Of a stretch of DNA of 64,000 bases, positions 52,581 to 63,643 are shown in pieces. How positions within the stretch are numbered: the stretch's first letter is position 1; each line of letters opens with the position of its first letter. Source of the DNA: Chrysogorgia sp. JL179-B06 (taxonomy: Eukaryota; Cnidaria; Anthozoa; Scleralcyonacea; Chrysogorgiidae); the NCBI GenBank assembly GCA_035772405.1, contig JAYKKM010000051.1, positions 195,001 to 259,000 of the forward strand. The letters run 5' to 3'. A model generated the notes under the pieces. It did not search any database and had not been told where the DNA came from. It saw nothing but the letters and a program-made list of their open reading frames with translations. Both the position numbers and the translations under genes were made by a program.

Positions 52581-55500
52581 CTAGGAAAGGAAAATATGTT
52601 ATCCTTACTATATTGAGTCCCAGTAAACTGTGAATCTCCGTTTTAGTTAAAGTACTTATTACCTTTTATTATTTATAAACATTATATATGAGGCAAGTAG
52701 TTGAATAGTGAAATATTTCTTTGATTTTATGTTTCTTCAATATTTTACACAGGTTTATGTTTTTAAAATGCTAATGCGTGTGTGACGTCAAACCCAGTCA
52801 TCATTTCGGCTACAATATTCTTCTACTAACCTCAACATTTTTTATTGTCTTATTTGGAAGAACTTTTAAAATGATAAAGTAACTTCTTTTGAAGATTTTC
52901 GTTTCTTCGCTTTCTTTTTGAGATATATCAATTTGTTTGATATGCAAATGTCCGGAATTTACGTCACATATGCATAATGACTTATTGGAGAAATGTGTGT
53001 ATCTTTTTCATTCTCGAACGAAATCCTTTAAAATCGAGAAGTTTGGTGTTGACGGAGAAACATGCACACATGTTATTCACATTTTAGTGTTTTTATTTGA
53101 TGAACGCAAAGATATATAACATTCTATGATAACTCATTATGCATGTGTGACGTAAATTCCGGACATTTGCAGCGAAGAAACGAAAATCTTCAAAAGAAGT
53201 TACTTTATCATTGAAAAGTTCTTCCAAATAAAACAATAAAAAAAATTGAGGTTAGGGGCACTTTAAACATTGATGATATACTTGAACGTTATACTGGAGC
53301 TTGTATCAACTTTTTTACTCAAATCCTCAACCAGTTTATCACACGAAAGGTGGAAAAGAAAGCCAAATTCCTGGTATGGCGTCACATTGATTAGCATTTT
53401 AAAAACACAAACCTGTCGAAGGAAATAAATATTTCGCTGTTCAACTATTTGCCTTATATTGAATGTTCATAAATAATTTAAAAATGGGGTTATAAACAAT
53501 TTCATGTGGAATTGTGGTCGGTCGAGATACCTGCGCCCGCTAGCTTGCAGTACAACGGACATATTGCGTGTCATTCGTAAGAGATTAAGGTTAGAAAACT
53601 CATTAGGGGGGTGTTAGGGTGTAAGTTGTTTTGGGGTTAGCGGTTATTTTAAGTGGTATAGGTTCGCTATATCCTGCAAGATCTGATTTAAAACTTCATC
53701 TTCATGATGACTCGATGGATAAAGTTAAGCTAACCCTAACCCTAACCCTAATACTTCGAATGTAAGTAATTCGTACCCCGCTCTATGGCGCCATACAAAG
53801 TTATCCGCTGGACAGGCGTGCATTGTGCATATCTCCGCCATGATCTAGTGCCGACCGGAAACTGCAGTTATGAAATACATGTAGGAAGGAATAGGAAGGC
53901 ATTTAAGAATGTTCAGACAGTATTTCGATTTGCAGACCTTATATCCGTTGCTAAGGAAGCTTAGAATTGACAAAATTTGCCATAGAATTTCACAGATTTA
54001 AGAATCTATCAAGACAGTCTGTATGTACTATATGTGGACAAAACTATTTCGTTTGATGTCAGATGATGACGTCACCGTGACGTCATCGAAATATGAAAAT
54101 TCATATAATCTTCGAAGGTTTTTAAGAAAAATTATTTTTTACATGTGATTAGAATGTGGACGGCTACCTCCATAAAAGTGCGTATGGATTTTAATAATTT
54201 TTAAAAATTAGCCGAGATATCGGATTATTTTTAAGGTCAATAAACACAAAAAACTTATCCATACGTAGGAAGTAATTTAGGTTTATATGACACCAAAAAA
54301 TATAGCACACTGTCAAAAATGACGAAAATTATAGAGTTTTTGCCAACATATTCCACACATAAAATATCTTGGTTATACCTTGAATTTATTGTCCACTCGT
54401 GAAGCATATTGGGCACTAAATTACCTGTCCTTAGCAACCGGTTGTTTAGCAACGGAATACCTCTGAACACCCTTAAATAGAATGTTTAGAGTTTGTACGA
54501 CGGTTCAAAGTTGATGCCATTGAGTGCTTGTCTTTTGTTCCTTGTAATACTGCAGGGTAATTAGATGTTCGTATTAGGGTTAATATTAGCCTTAGGGTTG
54601 GTATATTAGGATTAGTATCAGGCTTATTATTAGGGTTAGATTTCACTGTTTATTGTTCTAATCTTACAATTGCCATATTCTAAACATCGTCATTCGGCCT
54701 CGTACGGACGTCGTTCGGAAATGTTCGTGTGACGTCACGATATGAACTACATTGATCTCAGAAATAGAACTGGATTGTGCTTTCTATTGTATCTGATGAG
54801 CTAATTTTGAAGCTTGCATATTTGCATAATGTAAATTGACGAGAGATCATTAGAAGCTCCGAGTTTGCAAGCAAATCAAACTGTGACGCTAGCGAAATAG
54901 ATTGTGTCTGGCCAATATAGTTTCTTTGTTAACATTATAAATGCATAAAATCTTGAACCTAATTTGACGTCTCATATTAGGCTTCTCTCACTGGATAATT
55001 AGAGCCAACGGCGGCCATTACTAAGGGCATGAATCGTTTTACCCAGTAATTTGAAAAATATCTTCTGGTCCTCTTTATAGTAAAATTATTTTATTTTGTC
55101 GATGGTATAAGAGCACAATGGTCCCTTAGTAACGGCGGACTTCCGGCTTCATTTTCTGAACAATAGTTGCTCGAACCAGTCATCTTTCGAGATCAGTGTG
55201 TAAACATGGTTAACCTCACGTCAAAATAGATGGTACTCGAAGGAATTTGGGAGTATACAAATCCTAAGTATATCGGGGGTTTCGATTCTTTATAATTATA
55301 TTTCTATCATACGTAATAAACATAATAGTATATGCATGAGAACATTCAACATCTACCTCGCGAAGTGGTCTCCAAATCAAAGACTACAATGTTGAATTCT
55401 GTCGATGTAATTCTCCTAATCTCTGGCATTGCTATGGCAGGAGGAATGTTTGTTACGATGCTATTTCTTTTTTCTGCTGTACTTTGACCTGCTTGGCTTT

Positions 55501-56059
55501 CTGAATTCCAGCTCGTTTTTCCTATTGTTATCTTGTCTTGTTTGTGCTCAATATTGCAAGCCACAGGTAGTTGAACAGTTTCAGTCTGCAGCAGCTGCGT
55601 AGTTTGATTACGTTGGACTACCTGACTGTCTGCAGAAGGCCTGCTTTTGTGGCCTTCATTTTTTCCAGTAGTTGCTTTATTAGTAAGGTTTTCCGATTTT
55701 GAACTCTGTTTAACACTGGTGTAATCTCCCAATGACTGTACCTTAGTACGCTCTTCGCTTTGTCGATAGTGACTCCCGTTGAGATAACTCTCTGAGTGCT
55801 TACTAGTGCCACAACTTTCCGTTTCTTTAGTAAATTTAAAACTTCGCTTTAATTCGTGGCCATGATTAAGTTTGCCACCTCCTTTGGGCTGCATCGCTAT
55901 GTTTTGCTCATCACTCTTATGACATGAGTGGCCATCTTGGCTTTCTCTTTCTTCAAGAGTTCTCTTTCCTTGTATCTTAAACATATCCGTTAGCTTCAAC
56001 TGTTTGTTGTCTGAATTTGATGCGTGATTACGTCTCCATGATGCTTCAGATAGTTTCAT
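51793..56059 (-). CDS. DEDDh 3'-5' exonuclease (TREX/PML-exonuclease-like), two exons
   Basis: Probable nuclease removing nucleotides from 3' ends of DNA or RNA. Exons 56059-55357 and 52580-51793 (minus); GT/AG intron of 2.8 kb, phase 1; 496 residues. Residues 1-215 are polar and low in structure, with a PIP-box-like string at 20-27 (QLKLTDMF). The nuclease domain follows: VVFDLETT (D228, E230), AHNGRAFD (D319) and HNALDDA (H377, D382), the complete DEDDh set. Residues 425-480 (GRISAGTAEKVAGSGLDFNH then LQLSFRNGGTDGL) resemble the helical tail of the exonuclease-like domain of vertebrate PML isoform I and related metazoan proteins, from family memory. The start is ATG at 56059, the first in frame after upstream stops. 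TREX, PLEX9-like or a generic DnaQ-type identity cannot be separated here. Confidence 0.85.
52830..53262. mobile_element. MITE family C copy 2
   Basis: Starts CTAACCTCAACATTTTTTAT (outer AGTGCCC lost) and ends ATTGAGGTTAGGGGCACT followed by TTAA. Shares TTGTTTGATATGCAAATGTC, CATTATGCATGTGTGACG and the GAAGATTTTCGTTTCTTCGC arms with 36606-37023. One arm has a small deletion near 53170. Confidence 0.85.
53731..53751 (-). repeat. Interstitial telomeric repeat (TTAGGG)3
   Basis: TAACCCTAACCCTAACCCTA on the plus strand. More degenerate TTAGGG/TTAGGA runs lie near 49255, 58250 and 60130-60195. TTAGGG is the animal telomere unit. Confidence 0.85.
53895..54480. mobile_element. MITE-like unit, imperfect ends
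   Basis: CATTTAAGAATGTTCAGACA with GTATT at the left and AATACCTCTGAACACCCTTA then AAT at the right are imperfect inverted repeats. CCGTTGCTAAGGAAG and CCTTAGCAACCGG are mirrored inside. No coding capacity. Confidence 0.55.
54757..55200. mobile_element. MITE, inverted copy of the 49535-50045 element
   Basis: Starts TGATCTCAGAAATAGAACTG, has GAGAGATCATTAGAAGCTCC and GTGTCTGGCCAATATAGTTT, and ends CTTCCGGCTTCATTTTCTGA, then ACAATAGTTGCTCGA and TTTCGAGATCA. Same family, opposite orientation; slightly shorter than its partner. Confidence 0.85.
55357..56059 (-). CDS. Exonuclease exon 1
   Basis: Encodes residues 1-234: a basic, glutamine- and serine-rich N-terminal region with the PIP-like QLKLTDMFK, then the first strand of the fold, NIVVFDLETTSR. 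Donor CGAG|GTAGAT; reading past it gives a stop within three codons. Confidence 0.85.
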
Positions 56060-59000
56060 ATTTTTTGACTCTCCCTAGATATGTTCAATCATATACATAC
56101 AATCAAAACTTGTAAGTTATATCGACGTGATTAAAACGTAGCAAGTATGAACTGTCAAGTTAGCCATACGCAATCGAGATATGGTCTGGAATATCAACGA
56201 AAGTCTTTGTACTATGTTTTGTTCACGTTTATGTAAATTTGTGCATGGCGGTAACGGTTATTGAACACATTGTATTTTTGGCCACAGAGGTATAACGAGG
56301 TAGTCATCCAATAGAAAAGTTTGGGCTCAATTGTTTAACCATGCTATTTAAATACACAAGAATTGTGATAGGGTAGCTAGTACGTATTCCTTATAAGGAA
56401 GCGCAAATAGAAGGCATTAACGAGCAAATATAGTGCATTAACGAGCAAATATAGTGAATTAACGAGCAAATAGCTGAACGTTCAACCCTCGTACCACCAA
56501 AACAACAAAGGTCCTAACCCTTTGGCAAACGTTTTCTTGAGAAATAAACCACCCCCAAAGCTATAGAATATATCAAAGGAAAGTTAAATGATCTATTTAC
56601 AACATACGTACAGCTTTATCCCGGTAGCTAACTTAGTTCTCTTTAAAAGCGCGGATAATCGAACATGCACAAAATATAATTTTCCTAATACGGATACCAT
56701 CTTGTAAACAAAAACACGGCTGTCTTCGACGAACGTTTTCTTGAGAAATAATCAACTCCCAAAGCTATACAATATATATTAAAACAAAGATAAATTATCT
56801 GTTTTCAATATGCGTACAGCTTAACCTGCTAGCGAACGTTAGTTTTCTTACAAAGAGCGGATAATCGAACATATCGTAAGGGTTAATAATCCCAGGGGGT
56901 TGGTACGAGTGCCATGTATTTGCTCGTCGGTCACCACCCAGATCACCACCGCGCCACGCAAATTGGTCGGTCACTTGCTTATATGGATACGTCATATGAG
57001 AATTGTACACGCGGCGAGGGACTTCCAACACAAACCGCTGCTCATTTGTTAGTCGCTGTGAAGTTTGCCTAGTTTCCAGACCATTCCTCGATTGGCTGTA
57101 TATGGTTCACTAAATTTCGAAATCGTAGTCAACGATAATGCCATCAGCTAGCAGTGGTCGCAAGGGGGAAATTTAACACAAGACTTATAGGAGCTGTTTT
57201 ATTTGAGCCTGCAGACTTACATAGTTTCGCCATTTGATGAATATAATGCGAACAATTCGGAAGGACGAAAAGCTCTCGGTTTGCTTTTGATCTAAATGAC
57301 AGGGTTCTATCTAGGATTTTTCGTTCAGCGGAGAAGGAAGGACGTAGCCAGGATTCGGAAACAGGGTTAACAAGCGTCAAAGGCGCGAGCATCTAGGATT
57401 TTGAAATCTAGAGTCTCTGAAATGCCATTTCCTGCATTTTGGGGTAAGATTTTACACAATACTGAAGGTTTGGAAAAGTCATAAAACACTAAAAACAAGA
57501 CTTTTCAGGATTTTAAGTACATTTTTTATTGTTTATTAAAATTTATAATATATTTCATATTGAATCAGTGAAGTTGAATTAAGTTACATGCACGCGATAC
57601 ATCACCTTACGTCCAATAATAACATTTCAGTTGTGAATGATCGCAACGTTTATTTGGGGGAAGCTTCCACCCTAGATAGAACACTGAACACCGCCGGCCC
57701 TGCCGTTAGTGTCTGAATCGCTTCACTAAGTTCTTCTCATAAATTCTACTATAGATACCCCAAATGATATTTTAAAGTATAACTTTTTGGTTGTAGGAAT
57801 ATATAATATTATATAAAGTTAATTCGAATGATAATTTAAATTGGGTGACATAACTCAGCCCGGTTAGCCCCCCCCCCTCCTCCCCCTCCCCCCAGTTGAT
57901 TGCCTCTAGTGCCGACCATCTGATGTACACAATCTCGTATCTTGTGCAATGTATTTGCGTGTCGCTGCGTTGTCGACATTTCCTGTGAATATAGTAACTC
58001 AATTTTAACAAGCATGAAGATGAAATTTTCGAACGGCAAGATATTACATTTCTTCTTGGTAGAACCCAAACCTTATTAAAATGTAAAATCCCCAAAATCC
58101 GGATAAATTGTATTTCTGCCCTGCCAGGTTATCCTCACTCTTAGATTACCAATAATCGGCAATTGTCAAATGCTCTTAGATTTACAATAATGGATATAGT
58201 GCCACAACAGTAAATTGTAGCATTCTAGAACCCAACACAACACCAATCCTAACCCTAACCACCCGCCTTAAGTGACTTCCTTACCCTAACCTACCCACAT
58301 ATGCACTACAGTAAACGTTGTTTTATAGAGAAGAAATAAACAAATTTTGTTTCACAAATGGAAGAATCTGACACCAAGCGATCTCCATGGCAACTACATA
58401 CTCTGCGCAGTGGTGTACACTTTCATTATTGGCATACATGTGCAAAGTTTCAAAACATTCTGCAAGTTATTTGCAAAGATATTTCTAATTTTGTGAATTT
58501 TATTTAGTCTATATGAGAAAATTACGTCATAGGACCGGCGACGCGTCAATAATTTTTAAAAGATGGCACTGTTAATTAAATACGGTATTCAGTGATATCC
58601 AAAGCTTGACGTTTTTTAACAACCAAAACGCTTCAGTACGGCTAAAACGATTGAAGTGTCTGTTTTGAAGTCAATCAGTAAATAACAGCTCTCACGTCTC
58701 TGCGAGTTCACGCCGTCCTGAAGACGTAAGAATACTTAGACAGTCGTTGGAAACAGAACGAAGACGGTGTAAAGATTACTCTTGGGGCTACAAAAAATTA
58801 GTTCTCTTTGTTTTGCAGGAAGAGCTTTTTTGTTTGAAGGACGCCATCCTCCGTGTTTGCTAAAGTCCCTTCAGAACGAGATGACGTATTGAGAAACCGA
58901 GAAAGCCATTCTGTTTCATTTTCAAAATACTTTTAGATAAAATTAAAATTGGATAGACGAATTTTTCATCTCAGTAGCACTTTAAATCAACATGGCGTAT

Positions 59001-61680
59001 AACCGCAAACGTTTGATTTTATTTCATTAATACATCTCCATGCCAAGCTTCAAAAATTTGATAACAGAGTGTTTGCTTACTGTATATTATCTACAATACC
59101 AACATAACGAGTAATTTAGCTTGCCGAGCCGACTTGTTATCCCGCAACTGCTCTACTGAATAAAAAATAATAAAAGTATTTGTACCTGTTTGACATACTT
59201 AGAATTCGTAACAGCATGTCCAAAGATCAAGCTCTCTTTATGTACACTTGAGGAAATTTTACGAGTTTCTCTTGCAGTAAGATAAGTTAAGACTTTGCCA
59301 ACTGCCGTAGCATTGCGATGCAACTTTACAAGCAGCATGATTCATCTACTATTAACTTGCATGTATACGAATTAAACCAAAACCTATTCTGTCATACCGT
59401 TTGTATTGGTACGCATGCTATTAAGGTATGTCGTCTTTATATGATAGCTGTAGATTGTGGAAAATAAAATTGAAAGTTGAAATCGAAACAGAATTAAATC
59501 TATATTTTTAGTTTAAATGATGTTTTCAGTTTTCTTGTGTGATCCGGTAAGCGGTTAGAACCTCGCAAACGTCAAAGTGATTATACCAAATGAGCTGCGT
59601 TTTATGCTGAAGGGGCCTCACTGAGCATCACAAATATTTTGTTTTACGTTTATTAATATTGCCACCACTAATAAAGTCGATAATCAAACACATGTGAATT
59701 ATTAGTGATTTGAACAATTAAACACAAACGTTTCTCTTGGATGACTACTAAAAATACAAATATACACTAAACATATACACTTTTTCCGAAGTACATGTAC
59801 AGCAGACTTTTAGTTTTTTCGAGAGTGAAATGTAAAATTAATTATTTTTACCAATGGTACTGATCATGTAATTTATGCTGTTTATGTAATTTATGCTGTA
59901 ATTAATACCATCTCGTGTTTATTAAATAATGTATGCACAAATATATATAAAGTACGAATTATTTCCAACCACGGCTTATACGTGCCAATTTGTCGATAGA
60001 GAGAATCAGCTAACAGCCTAACTCTGTTGCTACCCAATTCAGATCTTGTAACGTAAACAGACGTTCCTCTGGAGAATTAGGACAAGGCTAAAAGGGATAA
60101 CTCAAACCGACCTTCCCATTTTCAAGATTGTAGTCTAATCTTAATCCTAACCCTAACCTTGATACTAACCATAAACCTAACCCTAACCGTATAGCTAACT
60201 CTAAACTTACCAAAGAAAAGACCAGACAAAAAAACCAGAAAGGTACGCCTTTTTAGTGATCCCTTTTAGCCATTTCCGGAGAAATTCTAATCATAATGTT
60301 GCAAAAAAACAATTTGCATCACACGATCCGTTGAATTGGGTATCAATTCAACAGAGTTAGCCAATTCTGTCAGTCGAAACTCGATTATTTCGCAATTCAT
60401 ATATAGATTGTCAAGTCAGTTAATCAACTGACTTGATAATCTACAGAAATTCACATTCACCAATACTTTCCCTTTCGATTTCACGATTATCGTTCACTAT
60501 ATTTCGCTCTATCATTGATACTAGCTACTTTTAAAATCGATTTATATCTTAATCCATATAACATTGAAAATCCATCTTTCCAATATAACTATTTCATATA
60601 ACTTTCCATATAAGTTTCCAACCACACATGTCTGTGAGCTGGGAGACTTGGGTTCTAATCCTGGGTCGGTCTTGCAACAACACAAGCAAATGGTAAGACT
60701 ATCGGGTCTTCTCGGAAAACGACCTTAAATCGTAGGCCCTCGGAATGCCTATATCAGTTGGGTTTTCCGCTCACCTAAGAGTGATTAAACTGCATAGTCG
60801 AACGTTTAAAACATGAGCCTCGGATAAATATTATTTCCTGTTAAATCACGATAAAATAGAAGTACTCAACGATCACGAAATAAATACTTGGAAAAAGATA
60901 CTGGAAGCACTTCCGGTCACGTCTATATATATACGCAACACAGGCATTTCCTGCTCAAGAAAATAAATGAAGATCATTGAAACATGCTGGAATGGGTTTC
61001 TAAGAAAATGAAGAAAGAAGGGTCTCGGAAGGAAGAAGTCAGATGATGGAGATGAAAATAATTATCGCTTTGTATTTTCAAACGCTAACATTGAGATGAT
61101 TTTCAATTCATTCAAGTGCAAGCTTTAAGATATATAGTTTACAGTTGTAGACGATCAAACTCAAATTGGAGAAAGTAATTTTTTTAAAAAAAACATTTCT
61201 AAGAATCTACAGGACCCATGGATAAATATTATTAAGCTCTTGGGAGGAATAAAACCTTATAGTACACAGGCAAAACAAGCGACACAAAACAAGACAAGTT
61301 TCAATAGACTTCTTGAGAGGAACTTTCCATCCCTCAGAAGACTACTTTGAGTTTGACCTGAGCTTTCACAGCAAGGAACAATTATGAATGAATGACGACT
61401 ATATATTTTAAGTATGCAAATGCTCACTCGGACACACGCACTTCAGGGATAATTGCACCAAGATTATAAAGATAAAAAGTATGCGAATTTAAAAAGAAAT
61501 TATAGGTCTAAAATATGCTATGGTGTAGTACAGCTAAGTCTATTTAAAAAAGATAAAAATAATTCTACTCTCAAACTAAATACAAAGACGTCTGCCAATG
61601 CAACCATTCATTATATTCTTATACTTCCTGATCTCTATATAGCCTCTATAGTTTTACGTTCACTGGAGATTTGGCGTATA
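56060..61680. other. Intergenic, no gene recognised
   Basis: 5.6 kb with no convincing exon. Upstream of the exonuclease gene are two similar segments near 56520-56600 and 56730-56800 (CAAACGTTTTCTTGAGAAAT / CGAACGTTTTCTTGAGAAAT). A C-rich tract lies at 57869-57894. A repeat shared with 35.6 kb is near 58930. Inverted AACTCTGTTG...ACCCAATTC / GAATTGGGTATCAATTCAAC blocks lie at 60020-60360. A B-box-like GGGTTCTAATCC at about 60651 hints at a decayed SINE. Confidence 0.45.
60015..60365. mobile_element. Probable MITE with imperfect inverted ends
   Basis: CCTAACTCTGTTGCTACCCA then ATTCAGATC at the left and GATCCGTTGAATTGGGTATC then AATTCAACAGAGTTAG at the right face each other. TTAGGACAAGGCTAAAAGGG and CCCTTTTAGCC are mirrored inside. 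Degenerate telomeric motifs occupy the centre. Confidence 0.6.
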
Positions 61681-61689
61681 TATATATAT

Positions 61690-61900
61690 ATATATAGGTA
61701 ATATTTGGCATTTCACTCGATCAAACTACATGTTGAAGGGATTTATGGTGAAGGAAAATTTCGAGTGTTGGAATACATACATTTTAAGACCAAACCGGGA
61801 CCAGTTGCGAAAAATGCAACTTCAAGGCCTTCAGGCTGTAATTGAACCCTAACTCGTGACTAGGCTCTCGGAAACGGCTTCCGTAGCTGGGTCGCGTTCC
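61690..61900 (-). mobile_element. SINE-family fragment
   Basis: Contains GGTAATATTTGGCATTTCAC, TCGATCAAACTACATG, GGTGAAGGAAAATTTCGAGT and ATTTTAAGACCAAACCGGGA, the same blocks as at 23.6 kb. On the minus strand CGAGTTAGGGTTCAATTAC is a decayed B box. A TATATA tract precedes it. Confidence 0.65.
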
Positions 61901-61968
61901 ATTATGACTACACTCTTCATGGTAAAGTTCTTAGGACAGTCACAAGTACAAAGTATCTTGTAGTACAA

Positions 61969-62424
61969 TTGTCACATGACTTAAAGTGGAACTCTCACAT
62001 CAGCAATATTACTGCTAAAGGAAATCGCACCTTGGGGTTCCTCAAACGCAACCTGAGGGTAAAGTCCTGTTCACTCAAGCAAAAGGCGTATTTTAGTCTT
62101 GTACGCCCACAGCTAGAGTACTGCTGCAGTATTTGGGATCCCAGACGCGGGGTTGAAAACAACGGTTCATACAGAGTGGAGATGGTCCAGCGTAGAGCTG
62201 CAAGGTGGACACTATCACGCTTTCATCCACTGGCCAGTGTGACGGAAATGCTGACAGAACTCGGATGGCGCTCCCTAGAAAAAAGGCGCTGTGACGCTCG
62301 TCTGATCCTGTTGTACAAAATTACTCATGGCCTCGTAACTGGTAACTGTTGTAATCTCCTACGTCCAAAAACCAGAAGTTCTCGAAACACTCGTTTCTAT
62401 TATTCTACGGCACTGGTTGTCTAG
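61969..62424 (+). pseudogene. 3' end of a LINE reverse transcriptase ORF
   Basis: The open frame has the C-terminal block of non-LTR reverse transcriptases: SHDLKWNSHISNITAKGNRT, LGFLKRNLR, VRPQLEYCCSIWDP, VEMVQRRAARW and LGWRSLEKRRCDARLILLYK. These correspond to the regions after the YADD box in CR1/Jockey-type LINEs. The frame starts without the upstream catalytic part (a SINE fragment lies just before it), so this is a 5'-truncated copy. Long and open, so fairly young. Confidence 0.85.
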
Positions 62425-62576
62425 TGTAAAAAGGTACTGAACGAAATTTAGGGTCAATCACAATTTTGAATTTTATTTTATAAAAAATAGCAAGAGACAA
62501 AGGTTCTTTGTTCTCATTCCCCTCAATCTAACGCAAATCAAACGCCTCCCACATTTTACAACAAAGAATGTGGAAC

Positions 62577-62583
62577 TATATAA
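62577..62583 (+). promoter_or_regulatory. TATA box of the cysteine/glycine-rich gene
   Basis: TATATAA 48 bases before the ATG at 62631. With initiation about 25-30 bases downstream, the 5' untranslated region would be only about 20 bases. Confidence 0.6.
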
Positions 62584-62630
62584 GTTTCTCAAAATTTAAA
62601 AGATCGTTATAGTAAAGTTTAGCCGACATC

Positions 62631-63401
62631 ATGTGGAAGTCAACACTGCAAATTTCATTTCCAGTTCTTTTAATCGCCATCATGGTGATTGCAGTACACT
62701 CAAGAGAATGTTTGAATTCAATGGATAATAAATGTCAATTAAGGTGCTGTGGTTTATCTGGTAATGTTTATGACTGTCGCAAGAGATGTTTGGGAATGGC
62801 GTGTGAAACAGACTTGGATTGTGAGAAAGACTGCTGCGTGAATTCAATTTGTAGAAGCTGTCTGTTACGTCAAACAACACCGTCAGTAAAACCTGAAGCC
62901 ACAACGTCACAACAAAACAGGACTATAACTACATGGATAACCTCAAATGATACATCTGATCAAATAATGCCTCTAGAAAATACCTCTTTACCTACTAACA
63001 ATTACCCCACTCCAAAAACGGTTTTACCGCTAAAAGAATTCGGTGGATATAACAGCACCTGCTCCAGAAATGACAGCGAATGTAGAAGTAACTGTTGTAT
63101 CGATGGAAGATGCGTTGACACCACTCTTTGTGTCTCACGAGAACAGACACCAATTAAACTTGCTAGAGGAGGCAGGGGAGGTGGTGGTGGTAGGGGAGGT
63201 GGTGGTAGGGGAGGTGGTGGTAGGGGAGGTGGTGGTAAGGGAGGTGGTGGTAGGGGAGGAGGATCATCCACAGGTGGAGGTGGTGCGAGTGGTAGTAGTT
63301 TTCGTCTTTGGTGGGTACCGCTGGTTGTGATCGCCGTTCCCTTCTTTCTCTGCATTCCTATCATAATACCATTTTTGCCCTGCAAGTGGTGCAATAATTG
63401 A
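62631..63401 (+). CDS. Cysteine-rich, glycine-repeat membrane protein, single exon, unknown function
   Basis: 256 residues. Residues 1-24 are a classic signal peptide (basic MWK, hydrophobic ISFPVLLIAIMVIAV, then HS). Residues 27-77 hold 12 cysteines. The second half of that block, C58-x5-C-x3-CC-x4-C-x2-C, and a later block C-x6-C-x3-CC-x4-C-x5-C (STCSRNDSECRSNCCIDGRC) share one spacing, so two related knottin-like modules are likely. Between them is a Thr/Ser/Pro/Asn-rich linker with possible N-glycosylation sites (NRT, NDT, NTS). A glycine repeat follows (GRGGG units from a 15-bp DNA repeat, about 63165-63260), then a hydrophobic segment WWVPLVVIAVPFFLCIPIII and a short CKWCNN tail. Predicted secreted or type I membrane protein. 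It has a TATA box and AATAAA. I recognise no named family, and a toxin role is not claimed. Confidence 0.8.
   Translation: MWKSTLQISFPVLLIAIMVIAVHSRECLNSMDNKCQLRCCGLSGNVYDCRKRCLGMACETDLDCEKDCCVNSICRSCLLRQTTPSVKPEATTSQQNRTITTWITSNDTSDQIMPLENTSLPTNNYPTPKTVLPLKEFGGYNSTCSRNDSECRSNCCIDGRCVDTTLCVSREQTPIKLARGGRGGGGGRGGGGRGGGGRGGGGKGGGGRGGGSSTGGGGASGSSFRLWWVPLVVIAVPFFLCIPIIIPFLPCKWCNN
63165..63260 (+). repeat. 15-bp GGTAGGGGAGGTGGT repeat encoding GRGGG
   Basis: Five to six near-identical 15-bp units in frame within the coding sequence above. G-rich, so it could form quadruplex structures and vary in copy number. Confidence 0.9.
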
Positions 63402-63637
63402 ACAGGTCCTGTGTAATCAAAGTAACTTTATTTAAACCTACTTCTTTGCAAGCCAGGATGTTTTTGACGTTTTGTATATGTCATTATTGTGCTATAAAAA
63501 CAACTGCTTCATGTTCAGTCATGAGAGTGCATTGATATGTGACCACAACATTTCATATATTTATATTAGGGCACATGTAGCTCAACAACAAATATAATTT
63601 CTAATTCGCTTTTTTATTGATATAATGAATATATTGA

Positions 63638-63643
63638 AATAAA
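63638..63643 (+). promoter_or_regulatory. Poly(A) signal of the cysteine/glycine-rich gene
   Basis: AATAAA, about 240 bases after the stop codon TGA at 63399-63401. Confidence 0.7.

Larger units (their letters stand above)
52581..55356. other. Exonuclease intron (2.8 kb)
   Basis: Contains MITE family C copy 2, an interstitial telomeric motif, a MITE-like unit at 53895-54480 and a MITE at 54757-55200. The segment near 54525 (CATTGAGTGCTTGTCTTTTG) resembles 150-175, just ahead of the receptor exon. Confidence 0.8.

Noticed and set aside
53731..53751. True telomere or chromosome end
   Set aside because: Only three TTAGGG units within ordinary sequence on both sides; an interstitial motif.
57869..57894. 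C-rich tract as a functional regulatory site
   Set aside because: Simple low-complexity C/T sequence with no other evidence.
63002..63394. Minus-strand and shifted-frame ORFs over the glycine repeat
   Set aside because: Proline- and valine-rich shadows of the GRGGG-coding repeat; the plus frame has the signal peptide and ordered cysteines.
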